NCBI GenBank assembly: GCA_963517825.1
Contig: CAUQGB010000005.1
Location: forward strand, 1-46,644
DNA length: 46,644 bases
Direction: 5' to 3'
From: Nanogingivalis sp963517825
GTDB lineage: Bacteria; Patescibacteriota; Saccharimonadia; Saccharimonadales; Saccharimonadaceae
Below are positions 14,146 to 20,442 of this stretch, piece after piece (within the stretch, counting starts at the first letter, position 1; every line of letters starts with the position of its first letter). The position numbers were made by a program, and so were the translations under genes. Below the pieces are notes generated by a model, which was given only the letters and a program-made list of their open reading frames with translations, searched no databases and was not told the origin of the DNA.

Positions 14146-15330
14146 TTATTTGATGATGTTTGTAACAACACCAGCACCAACAGTTCGTCCACCTTCGCGG
14201 ATAGCAAAGTTCAAACCTTGTTCCATGGCGATAGGTGCTTGTAATTTAACTTTGAAAGTTACGTTGTCGCCAGGCATAACCATCTCTTTGTCAGCTGGAA
14301 GTTCAACTTCACCAGTAACGTCAGTTGTTCGGAAGTAGAATTGTGGTTTGTATCCCTTTGAGAATGGAGTGTGTCGTCCACCTTCATCTTTCTTCAAGAT
14401 ATAAACTTCAGCTTCAAATTCTGTGTGTGGAGTAATTGTGCCAGGAGCAGCAATAACTTGTCCACGCTCAATTTGATCTCGGTCAATACCACGAAGAAGA
14501 AGACCAGCGTTGTCACCTGCTTGACCTTGGTCGAGAGATTTTTTGAAAGCTTCGATACCAGTAACGACAGTTTTTTGTGAATCTTTCAAACCAACAATTT
14601 CAACTTCGTCGTTAAGCTTAACAACACCTTGTTCGATTCGTCCAGTAGCAACTGTACCACGTCCTTTGATTGAGAAAACGTCTTCGATAGGCATCAAGAA
14701 TGGCTTATCCATATCACGAACTGGTTCTTCAATGTATGAATCCATAGCATCAACCAATTCCATAATAGCGTCTTCGTATTTTTCATCACCTTCAAGAGCT
14801 TTAAGAGCTGAACCTTTGATGATTGGAGCGTTGTCGCCGTCAAATCCATTTGCTGAAAGAAGTTCACGAACGTCCATTTCAATCAATTCAACAAGTTCTT
14901 CGTCGGCCATATCCATTTTGTTCAAGAAAACAACAATCTTAGGCACACCAACTTGTTTTGCCAAAAGAACGTGTTCACGAGTTTGTGGCATAGGACCATC
15001 TGTAGCTGCAATAACAAGAACAGCACCATCAACTTGAGCGGCACCAGTAATCATGTTTTTAACATAGTCTGCGTGTCCAGGCATGTCAACGTGAGCATAG
15101 TGTCGGTTCTTTGATTCGTATTCTTGGTGAGAAGAAGCAATCGTAATACCACGAGCTTTTTCTTCTGGAGCGTTGTCGATTTGATCGTACGCGATTGGTT
15201 TGTTAACTTCTGATGGAAGTCGTTTTGCAAGAACTGCTGTGATAGCCGCAGTAAGAGTTGTTTTACCGTGGTCAACGTGTCCCATAGTACCAACGTTTAC
15301 GTGTGGCTTTGAGCGGTCAAATTCTGCCAT
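14146..15330 (-). CDS. tuf: Elongation factor Tu
   Basis: 394 aa from the ATG at 15330 (AGGAG ribosome site). An upstream in-frame extension to 15399 overlaps the promoter leader and is rejected. G motifs are GTMGHVDHGKTTL (G1), RGITIASSH (G2), DMPGHADYVKN (G3) and VVFLNKMDMADEE (G4), followed by domains 2 and 3 ending AGVVTNIIK. It delivers aminoacyl-tRNA to the ribosome. The Cys normally found in the DCPGHADY box is Met here, and I find no Cys in the whole protein. It is monocistronic, with a strong promoter, a structured leader and a strong terminator, which suits very high expression. Confidence 0.98.
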   Translation of the reverse strand: MAEFDRSKPHVNVGTMGHVDHGKTTLTAAITAVLAKRLPSEVNKPIAYDQIDNAPEEKARGITIASSHQEYESKNRHYAHVDMPGHADYVKNMITGAAQVDGAVLVIAATDGPMPQTREHVLLAKQVGVPKIVVFLNKMDMADEELVELIEMDVRELLSANGFDGDNAPIIKGSALKALEGDEKYEDAIMELVDAMDSYIEEPVRDMDKPFLMPIEDVFSIKGRGTVATGRIEQGVVKLNDEVEIVGLKDSQKTVVTGIEAFKKSLDQGQAGDNAGLLLRGIDRDQIERGQVIAAPGTITPHTEFEAEVYILKKDEGGRHTPFSKGYKPQFYFRTTDVTGEVELPADKEMVMPGDNVTFKVKLQAPIAMEQGLNFAIREGGRTVGAGVVTNIIK

Positions 15331-15364
15331 TTTTAGAATTTCTCCTTTTATTAATAATATTATG

Positions 15365-15405
15365 CGCGTCGCACGAGTCACTGTTTTAGCAAAACACACG
15401 ACGCG
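15365..15405 (-). promoter_or_regulatory. Structured 5' leader of tuf mRNA
   Basis: In the tuf leader CGCGTCG/CGACGCG (15365-15371 with 15399-15405) encloses TGTTTT-AGC-AAAACA (15382-15396). It is GC-rich in an AT-rich genome and is not followed by a U-run, so it is not a terminator. A stabilising or translational element is likely. Confidence 0.55.
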
Positions 15406-15417
15406 ACGCTACCTATA

Positions 15418-15446
15418 ATTATACCTAATTTGTAATATTTTGTAAA
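15418..15446 (-). promoter_or_regulatory. Strong promoter of tuf
   Basis: Minus strand -35 TTTACA (15441-15446), 17-bp spacer, -10 TATAAT (15418-15423). The predicted leader is about 80 nt. Confidence 0.85.
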
Positions 15447-15461
15447 GAGTTTTTATAAAAA

Positions 15462-16541
15462 TTATTTTGAAGCTTTATAAAGCCCTTCATGTCGCTGATT
15501 CTCATAAATCAAAGTCGGAATACTTTTCGTTTTAATCTCATCGTTCACAATTCGCAAGTTTTCCTTAACACGATTCGAAATTTCTTCGCTTTTTGCCTTT
15601 TTCGAAATTTCTTCGATTTGAGAATCCGAATATCCCGCATTTTTTAGCCAACCTTGCAGAATCTTTTCAGTTTCTTCAGTTGTGGTTGCGGTTTGATTTT
15701 CGCCGTTAAATTTCTCTTGGAATAAAACTCCTTTTTCATCCTTTTTGATAAAAATCTTCTCAATAATCATCCATTCAGCTGAAATCTTCTCACCATTTTC
15801 AGGTTGAGTACCTCGCACAGCTTCGATATATTTAGCAATAAAATCAGAATTCTTGAATTTTCCAGGAATTGGATACGGCAAAAGATACGTTTTATGCATC
15901 TTAAAGAAACCGCTATTTTTTTGATTTATAAATGAGCGTCGGCAAACAATACAACCAGGGTCAAAAATATCAACCGCTACGCTTGCATCTTTCGAGACTT
16001 CATTCGAAAATTCACCACGATAAGTTGAATTCTTCACGACATAATCTTGCGCACTCCAACTTCGAAACTTCGCGGGCATCGCATTAAAGATTTGTCCCCA
16101 ATCTGTAAACCATGAAACTATTGGACTTTCCGTATTTCCGCCATCAATTGAACAAGCTTCGGTTGAATTTAACGCACAAGAAGCTGGTCGTTGAATATCG
16201 CAAGTTCCAAAAACAAATAGGGCTAAAGCCGATTTAATCACTGTTAAAGCTGACCAAATGGTAATTAAAACAATCAAGCCAGCTACCGCTTCAATCACAC
16301 AAGAAACTGGTTTTACCCATTTTTTGTGCTTCACGATTACTTTTCGAAGAATTGAATTTTTAATTTCATCTTTAAAATTCGAATCACAAGCACGCAAAGT
16401 TACTCTTCGCGAAAAACAATGCATCGATTTTTTAAACATTTGATTGATTGATTTTGCTTGTTTTTTAAAGCCAAACAACTTCAAAGCAGGCGTAAATAGC
16501 CAAATAATCAATAAAATTATAAATGCAGCGATACAAATCAT
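15462..16541 (-). CDS. Membrane-anchored thioredoxin-fold (DsbA-like) oxidoreductase
   Basis: 359 aa. Residues about 2-24 and 80-115 are hydrophobic membrane segments, with a basic cytosolic stretch between them. The C-terminal part (about 185-359) has a redox CxxC in FDPGCIVCRRSF and a likely cis-Pro loop in KSIPTLIYENQR near the end. The helical region between them resembles the DsbA insertion. A role in extracytoplasmic thiol oxidation or isomerisation is inferred. Three further Cys (FGTCDIQRPASC, EACSIDG) lie just after the second membrane segment. Its ATG overlaps the stop of the upstream aminotransferase by one base, so the two are co-translated. No terminator is visible after it. Confidence 0.75.
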   Translation of the reverse strand: MICIAAFIILLIIWLFTPALKLFGFKKQAKSINQMFKKSMHCFSRRVTLRACDSNFKDEIKNSILRKVIVKHKKWVKPVSCVIEAVAGLIVLITIWSALTVIKSALALFVFGTCDIQRPASCALNSTEACSIDGGNTESPIVSWFTDWGQIFNAMPAKFRSWSAQDYVVKNSTYRGEFSNEVSKDASVAVDIFDPGCIVCRRSFINQKNSGFFKMHKTYLLPYPIPGKFKNSDFIAKYIEAVRGTQPENGEKISAEWMIIEKIFIKKDEKGVLFQEKFNGENQTATTTEETEKILQGWLKNAGYSDSQIEEISKKAKSEEISNRVKENLRIVNDEIKTKSIPTLIYENQRHEGLYKASK

Positions 16542-17686
16542 TAACTAAAAATCCTTTCTAAAACTTCTTTCAATTTTGCAACATCGGCTTCGGTATTATG
16601 TAATCCAATTGAAATTCGCACCAAATGTGGCAATTTTCGAACTTCTTTCAAGTAGTAATGCGCGCAAAAATAACCGCTCCGCACCATAATCCCTTCGTTG
16701 CTCAAAGCTTGCGCAATTAAATGCGCGTCAAGCTCATCGTGATAAAAACTAATAACTGACGCTGGTTTTTTGTTAATTACATGTACACCTTTTTGCGTAT
16801 TCAAAAACTCAAAAATTTCATCCGCAAAATTATCGATTTGTGAAGTTTTCTTTTGCTTTTTCAGCCAATCAATTGCTGTTTTCAAGGCAATAATTTCACC
16901 CCAAGCTTGAAGCCCTGGTTCGAAAAGCGCATGAATATGCTCGCCATCTAGCACCTCATAAGATTCTTTCGAAACGCCTGAAACCATTCCACCGCCAACA
17001 AAAGAAGTTCTTACGAATTTCGCAAAATCTTTTCGAACAACCATAATTCCAAGACTCGCTGAATACATCTTGTGCGCGCTCGAAACGATCGCATCCGCTG
17101 GAACTTTTTGGAGCAATTCATAGCTTGAACCTAGCGCTTGCGCCGCATCAATAATCACAAATCCACCTTGTTTTTTAATTTTCTTCACTAGTTTTTTGAT
17201 ATTTTCGAGTCGTCGTCCATCAATATTCGAAGCCGCATTAACTACAACCAAAGCTTTCGAAAAATCATTCTCGAGCGAAATCGAACCATCTTCTTCACGT
17301 TCAAGCACAATTCGTTCAATTTGATGTTTTTTAGCAAATTCAATCGTTGAAAGAAAAACCGAATTATGTTCAATCTCGCTAGTTATCACTTTCGAAACTG
17401 GCAATTCAAGCTGAGAAAGCAACAAATTTAAACCATAGGTTGTGTTAAGCGTAAAACTTACAAAATAATCTTTTTCTTTTAGCTTTAATAAATCCAAAAC
17501 TGCTTCACGAGTTTCTTCAACCTTTTCATCAACTTTTCTACCCCAATCGTATTTTACGCGCTCACCACAAGAGTTAAAATTCAAATAGTAATCATTTAAA
17601 GCATCCAAAACCGGTTGCGGGCGCAAAGACTGGCACGCTGAATCAAAATAATGAGCATTTTCCGGCAAATATTTAAAATCGTCCAA
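16541..17686 (-). CDS. SufS/CsdA-like class V aminotransferase, probable cysteine desulfurase
   Basis: 381 aa, PLP fold type I. Motifs are ALVVVNAASNIDGRRLENI, FVIIDAAQALGSS (PLP-binding Asp and Gln), IVSSAHKMYSASLG (Schiff-base Lys) and, near the C-terminus, VRSGYFCAHYYLKEVRKLP, where the Cys corresponds to the catalytic Cys of SufS-type desulfurases. The protein begins near YFDSACQSLRPQPV. It would remove sulfur from cysteine as a persulfide. The start is TTG at 17686, chosen for the strong AAGGAGG about 10 nt upstream. The next gene is a thiol oxidoreductase, so the operon handles cysteine or thiol chemistry. No SufB, SufD or SufU gene is in view. Confidence 0.85.
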   Translation of the reverse strand: MDDFKYLPENAHYFDSACQSLRPQPVLDALNDYYLNFNSCGERVKYDWGRKVDEKVEETREAVLDLLKLKEKDYFVSFTLNTTYGLNLLLSQLELPVSKVITSEIEHNSVFLSTIEFAKKHQIERIVLEREEDGSISLENDFSKALVVVNAASNIDGRRLENIKKLVKKIKKQGGFVIIDAAQALGSSYELLQKVPADAIVSSAHKMYSASLGIMVVRKDFAKFVRTSFVGGGMVSGVSKESYEVLDGEHIHALFEPGLQAWGEIIALKTAIDWLKKQKKTSQIDNFADEIFEFLNTQKGVHVINKKPASVISFYHDELDAHLIAQALSNEGIMVRSGYFCAHYYLKEVRKLPHLVRISIGLHNTEADVAKLKEVLERIFS

Positions 17687-17715
17687 AACTCAAACCTCCT
17701 TCTTTAACTTTTACC

Positions 17716-17744
17716 ATTTTAACATAAAAAAACATAGGCGTAAA
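17716..17744 (-). promoter_or_regulatory. Promoter of the aminotransferase-oxidoreductase operon
   Basis: Minus strand -35 TTTACG (17739-17744), 17-bp spacer, extended -10 TGTTAAAAT (TAAAAT 17716-17721). Confidence 0.6.
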
Positions 17745-17769
17745 GAAAAAACCGCTCATTTCGAGCGGT
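17745..17769 (-). terminator. Terminator of the 215-aa gene
   Basis: Minus strand ACCGCTC-GAAAT-GAGCGGT followed by TTTTTTC; the U-run abuts the next promoter's -35. Confidence 0.85.
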
Positions 17770-17776
17770 CAAAATT

Positions 17777-18424
17777 TTATATAAACGCACATCTTCCTAC
17801 ACTTTTATTTACTCTTGCAATATCACGATTGCGTTTATAAGGTTGGTCAGAGCGTTTCTGGATGCGACGACCATATTTCTTATCTTTATAGTTAGAGCTC
17901 TTAATTTTGCTAACTCTTTTAGTGTCTTTTTTATCTATATCCTTTAAAACACGGATTATTGATCGTAAACCTGGAATAACTTTACGATCGGCAAGGTTGA
18001 TCAGCTCATTGATTCTTTCGAAGTATTCTATCCCCCTATAAATCTCGCTATATTGGTCATAAGCGAGACTCGCAATATAATCTGAGGTCTTCTTAACTTC
18101 ATCAATTAAATTACGCCGATATTTTATAATATCGGTGATCTTATTTTCATAAAATTCAAGCTCATCTTCTATTGAACAGCTTTCAAAACAATTCAAAGCT
18201 TTCTTAATTCCTGGGCGAGTTCTATCTTTCAAGAACTCTTTTGAAACCTGCGAGCTACGCAAAGCTTTAGCGCGTTTTTGTTTTTTACAAACACCTCGCC
18301 AATTAGTTAATTCATCTATAGCACCGATATACTGCTCAATCACTGACGAAAGATCAATTTCATAAACAGCAATCTGAACTAAACATACACCGCTCACCTG
18401 GTTTGAAACTTCTGTTGTTGACAT
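17777..18424 (-). CDS. Unknown basic helical protein, 215 aa
   Basis: No family recognised. The start is ATG 18424, supported by AAGGAGG 10 nt upstream; the frame extends to 18490, but that would begin upstream of the predicted transcription start. Residues about 1-35 are mildly hydrophobic (GVCLVQIAVYEIDLSSVIEQ), about 75-160 are helical and charged, and the C-terminal 40 residues are strongly basic (KKYGRRIQKRSDQPYKRNRD), ending GRCAFI. The basic tail suggests nucleic-acid or ribosome contact, but that is a guess. It has its own promoter and terminator and lies next to a second unknown coiled-coil unit. Confidence 0.65.
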   Translation of the reverse strand: MSTTEVSNQVSGVCLVQIAVYEIDLSSVIEQYIGAIDELTNWRGVCKKQKRAKALRSSQVSKEFLKDRTRPGIKKALNCFESCSIEDELEFYENKITDIIKYRRNLIDEVKKTSDYIASLAYDQYSEIYRGIEYFERINELINLADRKVIPGLRSIIRVLKDIDKKDTKRVSKIKSSNYKDKKYGRRIQKRSDQPYKRNRDIARVNKSVGRCAFI

Positions 18425-18480
18425 GGGCGCCAACCTCCTTATAAAAGATTCATCTAAAGCTCCAGCTAAAGACAAAATAT

Positions 18481-18509
18481 ATTCTAACATAAAAAATAAT
18501 TTTAGTCAA
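18481..18509 (-). promoter_or_regulatory. Promoter of the 215-aa gene
   Basis: Minus strand -35 TTGACT (18504-18509), 17-bp spacer, extended -10 TGTTAGAAT (TAGAAT 18481-18486). The predicted transcript starts near 18474, which rules out the longer ORF start at 18490. Confidence 0.8.
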
Positions 18510-18510
18510 C

Positions 18511-18540
18511 AAAAAAATCGCCCATTTCTGAGCGATTTTT
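18511..18540 (-). terminator. Terminator of the small coiled-coil operon
   Basis: Minus strand AAATCGCTC-(6 nt)-GGGCGATTT followed by TTTTG, 6 nt after the stop at 18546. Confidence 0.8.
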
Positions 18541-18545
18541 GAATT

Positions 18546-18851
18546 TTAAGTGCTATTCCAGTCATATTCACTAAAAATTCGAGAATTAAGCAACCGTTTA
18601 ATTTCTTCTTTCTCTTGTCTTAATTTGCGAATTTCAATATTAGCATCTTTATAGCGTCTTAAAGCTCTTTTCGAACGACGCTTGCGATAATAAAAATCAT
18701 TGGCACATTGTTGACATTCGCATTCTCCAATTTCGCCTTTTTTGAACCGCTTTTCGACTTTCGAAAGATTAGTCTTAACTTCACTAAACTTACTCCAACA
18801 ACTAAAAACTTCGTTTAAAGCATCACTGCGTTCAAGATAAACGTCATTCAT
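18546..18851 (-). CDS. Unknown small coiled-coil protein with CxCxxC, 101 aa
   Basis: Starts at ATG 18851, overlapping by one base the TGA stop of the 30-aa ORF (TGATG), so translation is coupled; no separate ribosome site is needed. It is charged and helical throughout. A central GECECQQCANDF holds three close cysteines, which could bind metal, unusual in a region where other genes avoid Cys. Lys/Arg-rich RKRRSKRALRRYKD follows. No family recognised. Confidence 0.65.
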   Translation of the reverse strand: MNDVYLERSDALNEVFSCWSKFSEVKTNLSKVEKRFKKGEIGECECQQCANDFYYRKRRSKRALRRYKDANIEIRKLRQEKEEIKRLLNSRIFSEYDWNST

Positions 18852-18943
18852 CAACTCACTAAGCTCAATATTTTTTCTGAAAGATTTACAACCCGATGAT
18901 AATCTCGTTCAATATCTTCCATTCTTAAAAGTCTTCCAGCCAT
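18851..18943 (-). CDS. 30-aa small protein coupled to the 101-aa coiled-coil gene
   Basis: ATG at 18943, TGA ending at 18851. It begins MAGRLLRMEDIERDYHRVVN and continues as an amphipathic helix. CAGGT lies about 7 nt upstream as a modest ribosome site, and a near-consensus promoter (18991-19019) precedes it. Its stop overlaps the next start (TGATG). It may be a true small protein, a leader peptide, or the N-terminal part of one protein made with the downstream ORF by a frameshift. Confidence 0.55.
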   Translation of the reverse strand: MAGRLLRMEDIERDYHRVVNLSEKILSLVS

Positions 18944-18990
18944 AATTTAGACCTGCCTTTAAATTTACTAAGGATAATCCTCGTATCTTT

Positions 18991-19019
18991 ATTCTAATGC
19001 CTAAAATTCAAAATGTCAA
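18991..19019 (-). promoter_or_regulatory. Promoter of the small coiled-coil operon
   Basis: Minus strand perfect -35 TTGACA (19014-19019), 17-bp spacer, -10 TAGAAT (18991-18996), immediately after the Fem-like gene's stop. An AGGAT-A-ATCCT palindrome lies near 18971-18981 in the leader. Confidence 0.8.
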
Positions 19020-19020
19020 A

Positions 19021-20031
19021 CTATTTTCGAAAGATTTTACTCAAAATTGTGCGTAACAAATATCTTTTACGGTATTCACCAGCATATTCAACCGCCACAC
19101 CGCGAAAACCAGCCTTAAAACGCAACAAACTTGCCTTTGGTTCTGCCGTAATACCATAAAAATTATATTTCGAAGCTCCTGCGCGAATCGCCTCTTTAAT
19201 CATATAGTCTTGCAAAAATGTTGAAGCTGGAATTTTGCGATATTCTTGAAGACTTCCACCTTCAAAATAGACAACTTCGTTTTTCGAAAAGATAAACACG
19301 CCAGCAGAAATTAATTTTCCTTCAAATTCTACGCCCATAAAATGCGCTTGCTCGCCAAAACAAGTTTTTAAATTATGATAATATTCTTTATCCCGCGTGC
19401 CAACACCGTTTTTCTGGTTTGAACTCTTTAAAATTGCCACAAAATCAGCAAATTCATTCTCTTCAACCTTGCGAACATTCACACCTTTTTTCATTGCTGC
19501 ACGCAAATTTCGGCGGGTAGTTTGGTTATAGGTTGAAGCCACGTCATCTTCGCTTAGCTCTGTTAGATCTTTCAAATAAACGTGCATGTTTACATCCATA
19601 TCAAACTCATGCTTAAAGCCAGAATGATATTTAAAACCAGCTCTCAGTAGCGGTTTATTTAGCCAATCAAGGTTATTGCTTTCGATAATTTCAAGCTTAT
19701 CATTGCGAAGAGCACGCACCACTTTTGGTAAAATCCGATAAGAAATCGCTCCGTGCTCGCGTGTAAATTCTTCGCTCTTCACCAAAAAATCCACAAAATC
19801 TGCTTGTGAAACACCATTTTGCTCAACCATCACCAAATCGAAACGCTTATTTTTGCTAGAAATTAGCCCAGCAACTTCAATATTTTCATCATTTTTTAAT
19901 GCCACAAAATAGCATTCTGCGCCACGCTTCTTGCGCATTTCAGCAAATTCTACACTTTGCAACCAGTCAATGTTTTTATCTTGGCAATAGTTTTGATATT
20001 CTTCTTTTAAAATCTCTACAAGGCTTTTCAT
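19021..20031 (-). CDS. FemX/MurM-like peptidyltransferase (FemAB family)
   Basis: 336 aa with the paired GNAT-like folds of FemABX proteins. Recognisable parts are YNQTTRRNLRAAMKKGVNVR (central), FMGVEFEGKLISAGVFIF, and the C-terminal KYNFYGITAEPKASLLRFKA with AVEYAGEYRKRYLL, the usual end of lipid II interpeptide-bridge transferases. The family adds amino acids from aminoacyl-tRNA to the peptidoglycan stem peptide. The acceptor residue is not predictable. An extended -10 (20041-20046) ends 9 nt before the ATG. With the sortase and uppP it forms a small set of wall genes in the window. Confidence 0.88.
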   Translation of the reverse strand: MKSLVEILKEEYQNYCQDKNIDWLQSVEFAEMRKKRGAECYFVALKNDENIEVAGLISSKNKRFDLVMVEQNGVSQADFVDFLVKSEEFTREHGAISYRILPKVVRALRNDKLEIIESNNLDWLNKPLLRAGFKYHSGFKHEFDMDVNMHVYLKDLTELSEDDVASTYNQTTRRNLRAAMKKGVNVRKVEENEFADFVAILKSSNQKNGVGTRDKEYYHNLKTCFGEQAHFMGVEFEGKLISAGVFIFSKNEVVYFEGGSLQEYRKIPASTFLQDYMIKEAIRAGASKYNFYGITAEPKASLLRFKAGFRGVAVEYAGEYRKRYLLRTILSKIFRK

Positions 20032-20040
20032 ATATCCTCT

Positions 20041-20046
20041 ATTTTA
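20041..20046 (-). promoter_or_regulatory. Extended -10 of the femX-like gene
   Basis: Minus strand TGTTAAAAT (TAAAAT at 20041-20046), 9 nt before the ATG; no clear -35. Confidence 0.45.
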
Positions 20047-20065
20047 ACACAAAAAAACCAATTTT

Positions 20066-20108
20066 AAAACCAGCCCGATAGCTCTTTTAGCTATTCAAAG
20101 CTGGTTTT
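20066..20108 (-). terminator. Two-tier terminator hairpin upstream of the femX-like gene
   Basis: Minus strand AAAACCAGC/GCTGGTTTT outer stem with inner ATAGCT-AAAAG-AGCTAT, then AAAATTGGTTTTTTT. It ends the transcript of the HU-like remnant. Confidence 0.65.
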
Positions 20109-20130
20109 AAACTTTTTACTTTAGCTAATT

Positions 20131-20395
20131 TTAAGCACCCGCTGGCTTGTTTTCAGTTGGTTTTGGCTCGGTAGTTTTGGCTTTTTCAACCTTTTCAAAG
20201 TGTGTTGCTTTTAGCTTATCTTTTAAGATATCACCCACCACAAAACGAACTTTCACACCCTCAATCGAACTTACTACTACATCAGCTTCTTTAGCTTGAC
20301 CTTTAGATTGAATAGTTGTATGAAAATAACCAAGTTTTCCAAGATGAACACTTTCGCCTCGCTCTAATCGTTTTAAAGGTTTATCTGTTGCAAAA
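20131..20395 (-). pseudogene. 5'-truncated HU-type (HU-HIG-like) DNA-binding gene
   Basis: The frame ending at TAA 20131 encodes LERGESVHLGKLGYFHTTIQ and later VKVRFVVGDILKDKLKATHF, the second half of an HU-family DNA-binding domain (LxxGxxVxLxxLGxF, then the beta arm), with a Lys/Thr/Pro/Glu-rich tail. The first two helices of an HU fold (about 45 residues) are absent. The open frame reaches back only to a TAA at 20440-20442 beside the fusA stop and contains no ATG, GTG or TTG before the domain. It also runs through the fusA terminator. I therefore call a decayed gene; a non-canonical start on read-through fusA mRNA is the alternative. Confidence 0.6.
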
Positions 20396-20396
20396 C

Positions 20397-20427
20397 AAAA
20401 ACCACCTCCCGAAAGAGGTAGTTTTTC
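20397..20427 (-). terminator. Terminator of fusA
   Basis: Minus strand ACTACCTC-(6 nt)-GAGGTGGT stem followed by TTTTGTTTTG, 15 nt past the fusA stop. Confidence 0.8.
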
Positions 20428-20442
20428 AAGTTTTCGAAATTA

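Noticed and set aside
15331..15399. 22-residue N-terminal extension of EF-Tu
   Set aside because: It would start inside the structured leader with no ribosome site and is foreign to the family; the ATG at 15330 gives the canonical MAEFDRSKPHVNVGT start.
18425..18490. N-terminal extension of the 215-aa protein beginning MLEYILSLAGALDESFIRRL
   Set aside because: The extension starts inside the -10 element of a strong promoter, while a strong ribosome site precedes the ATG at 18424.
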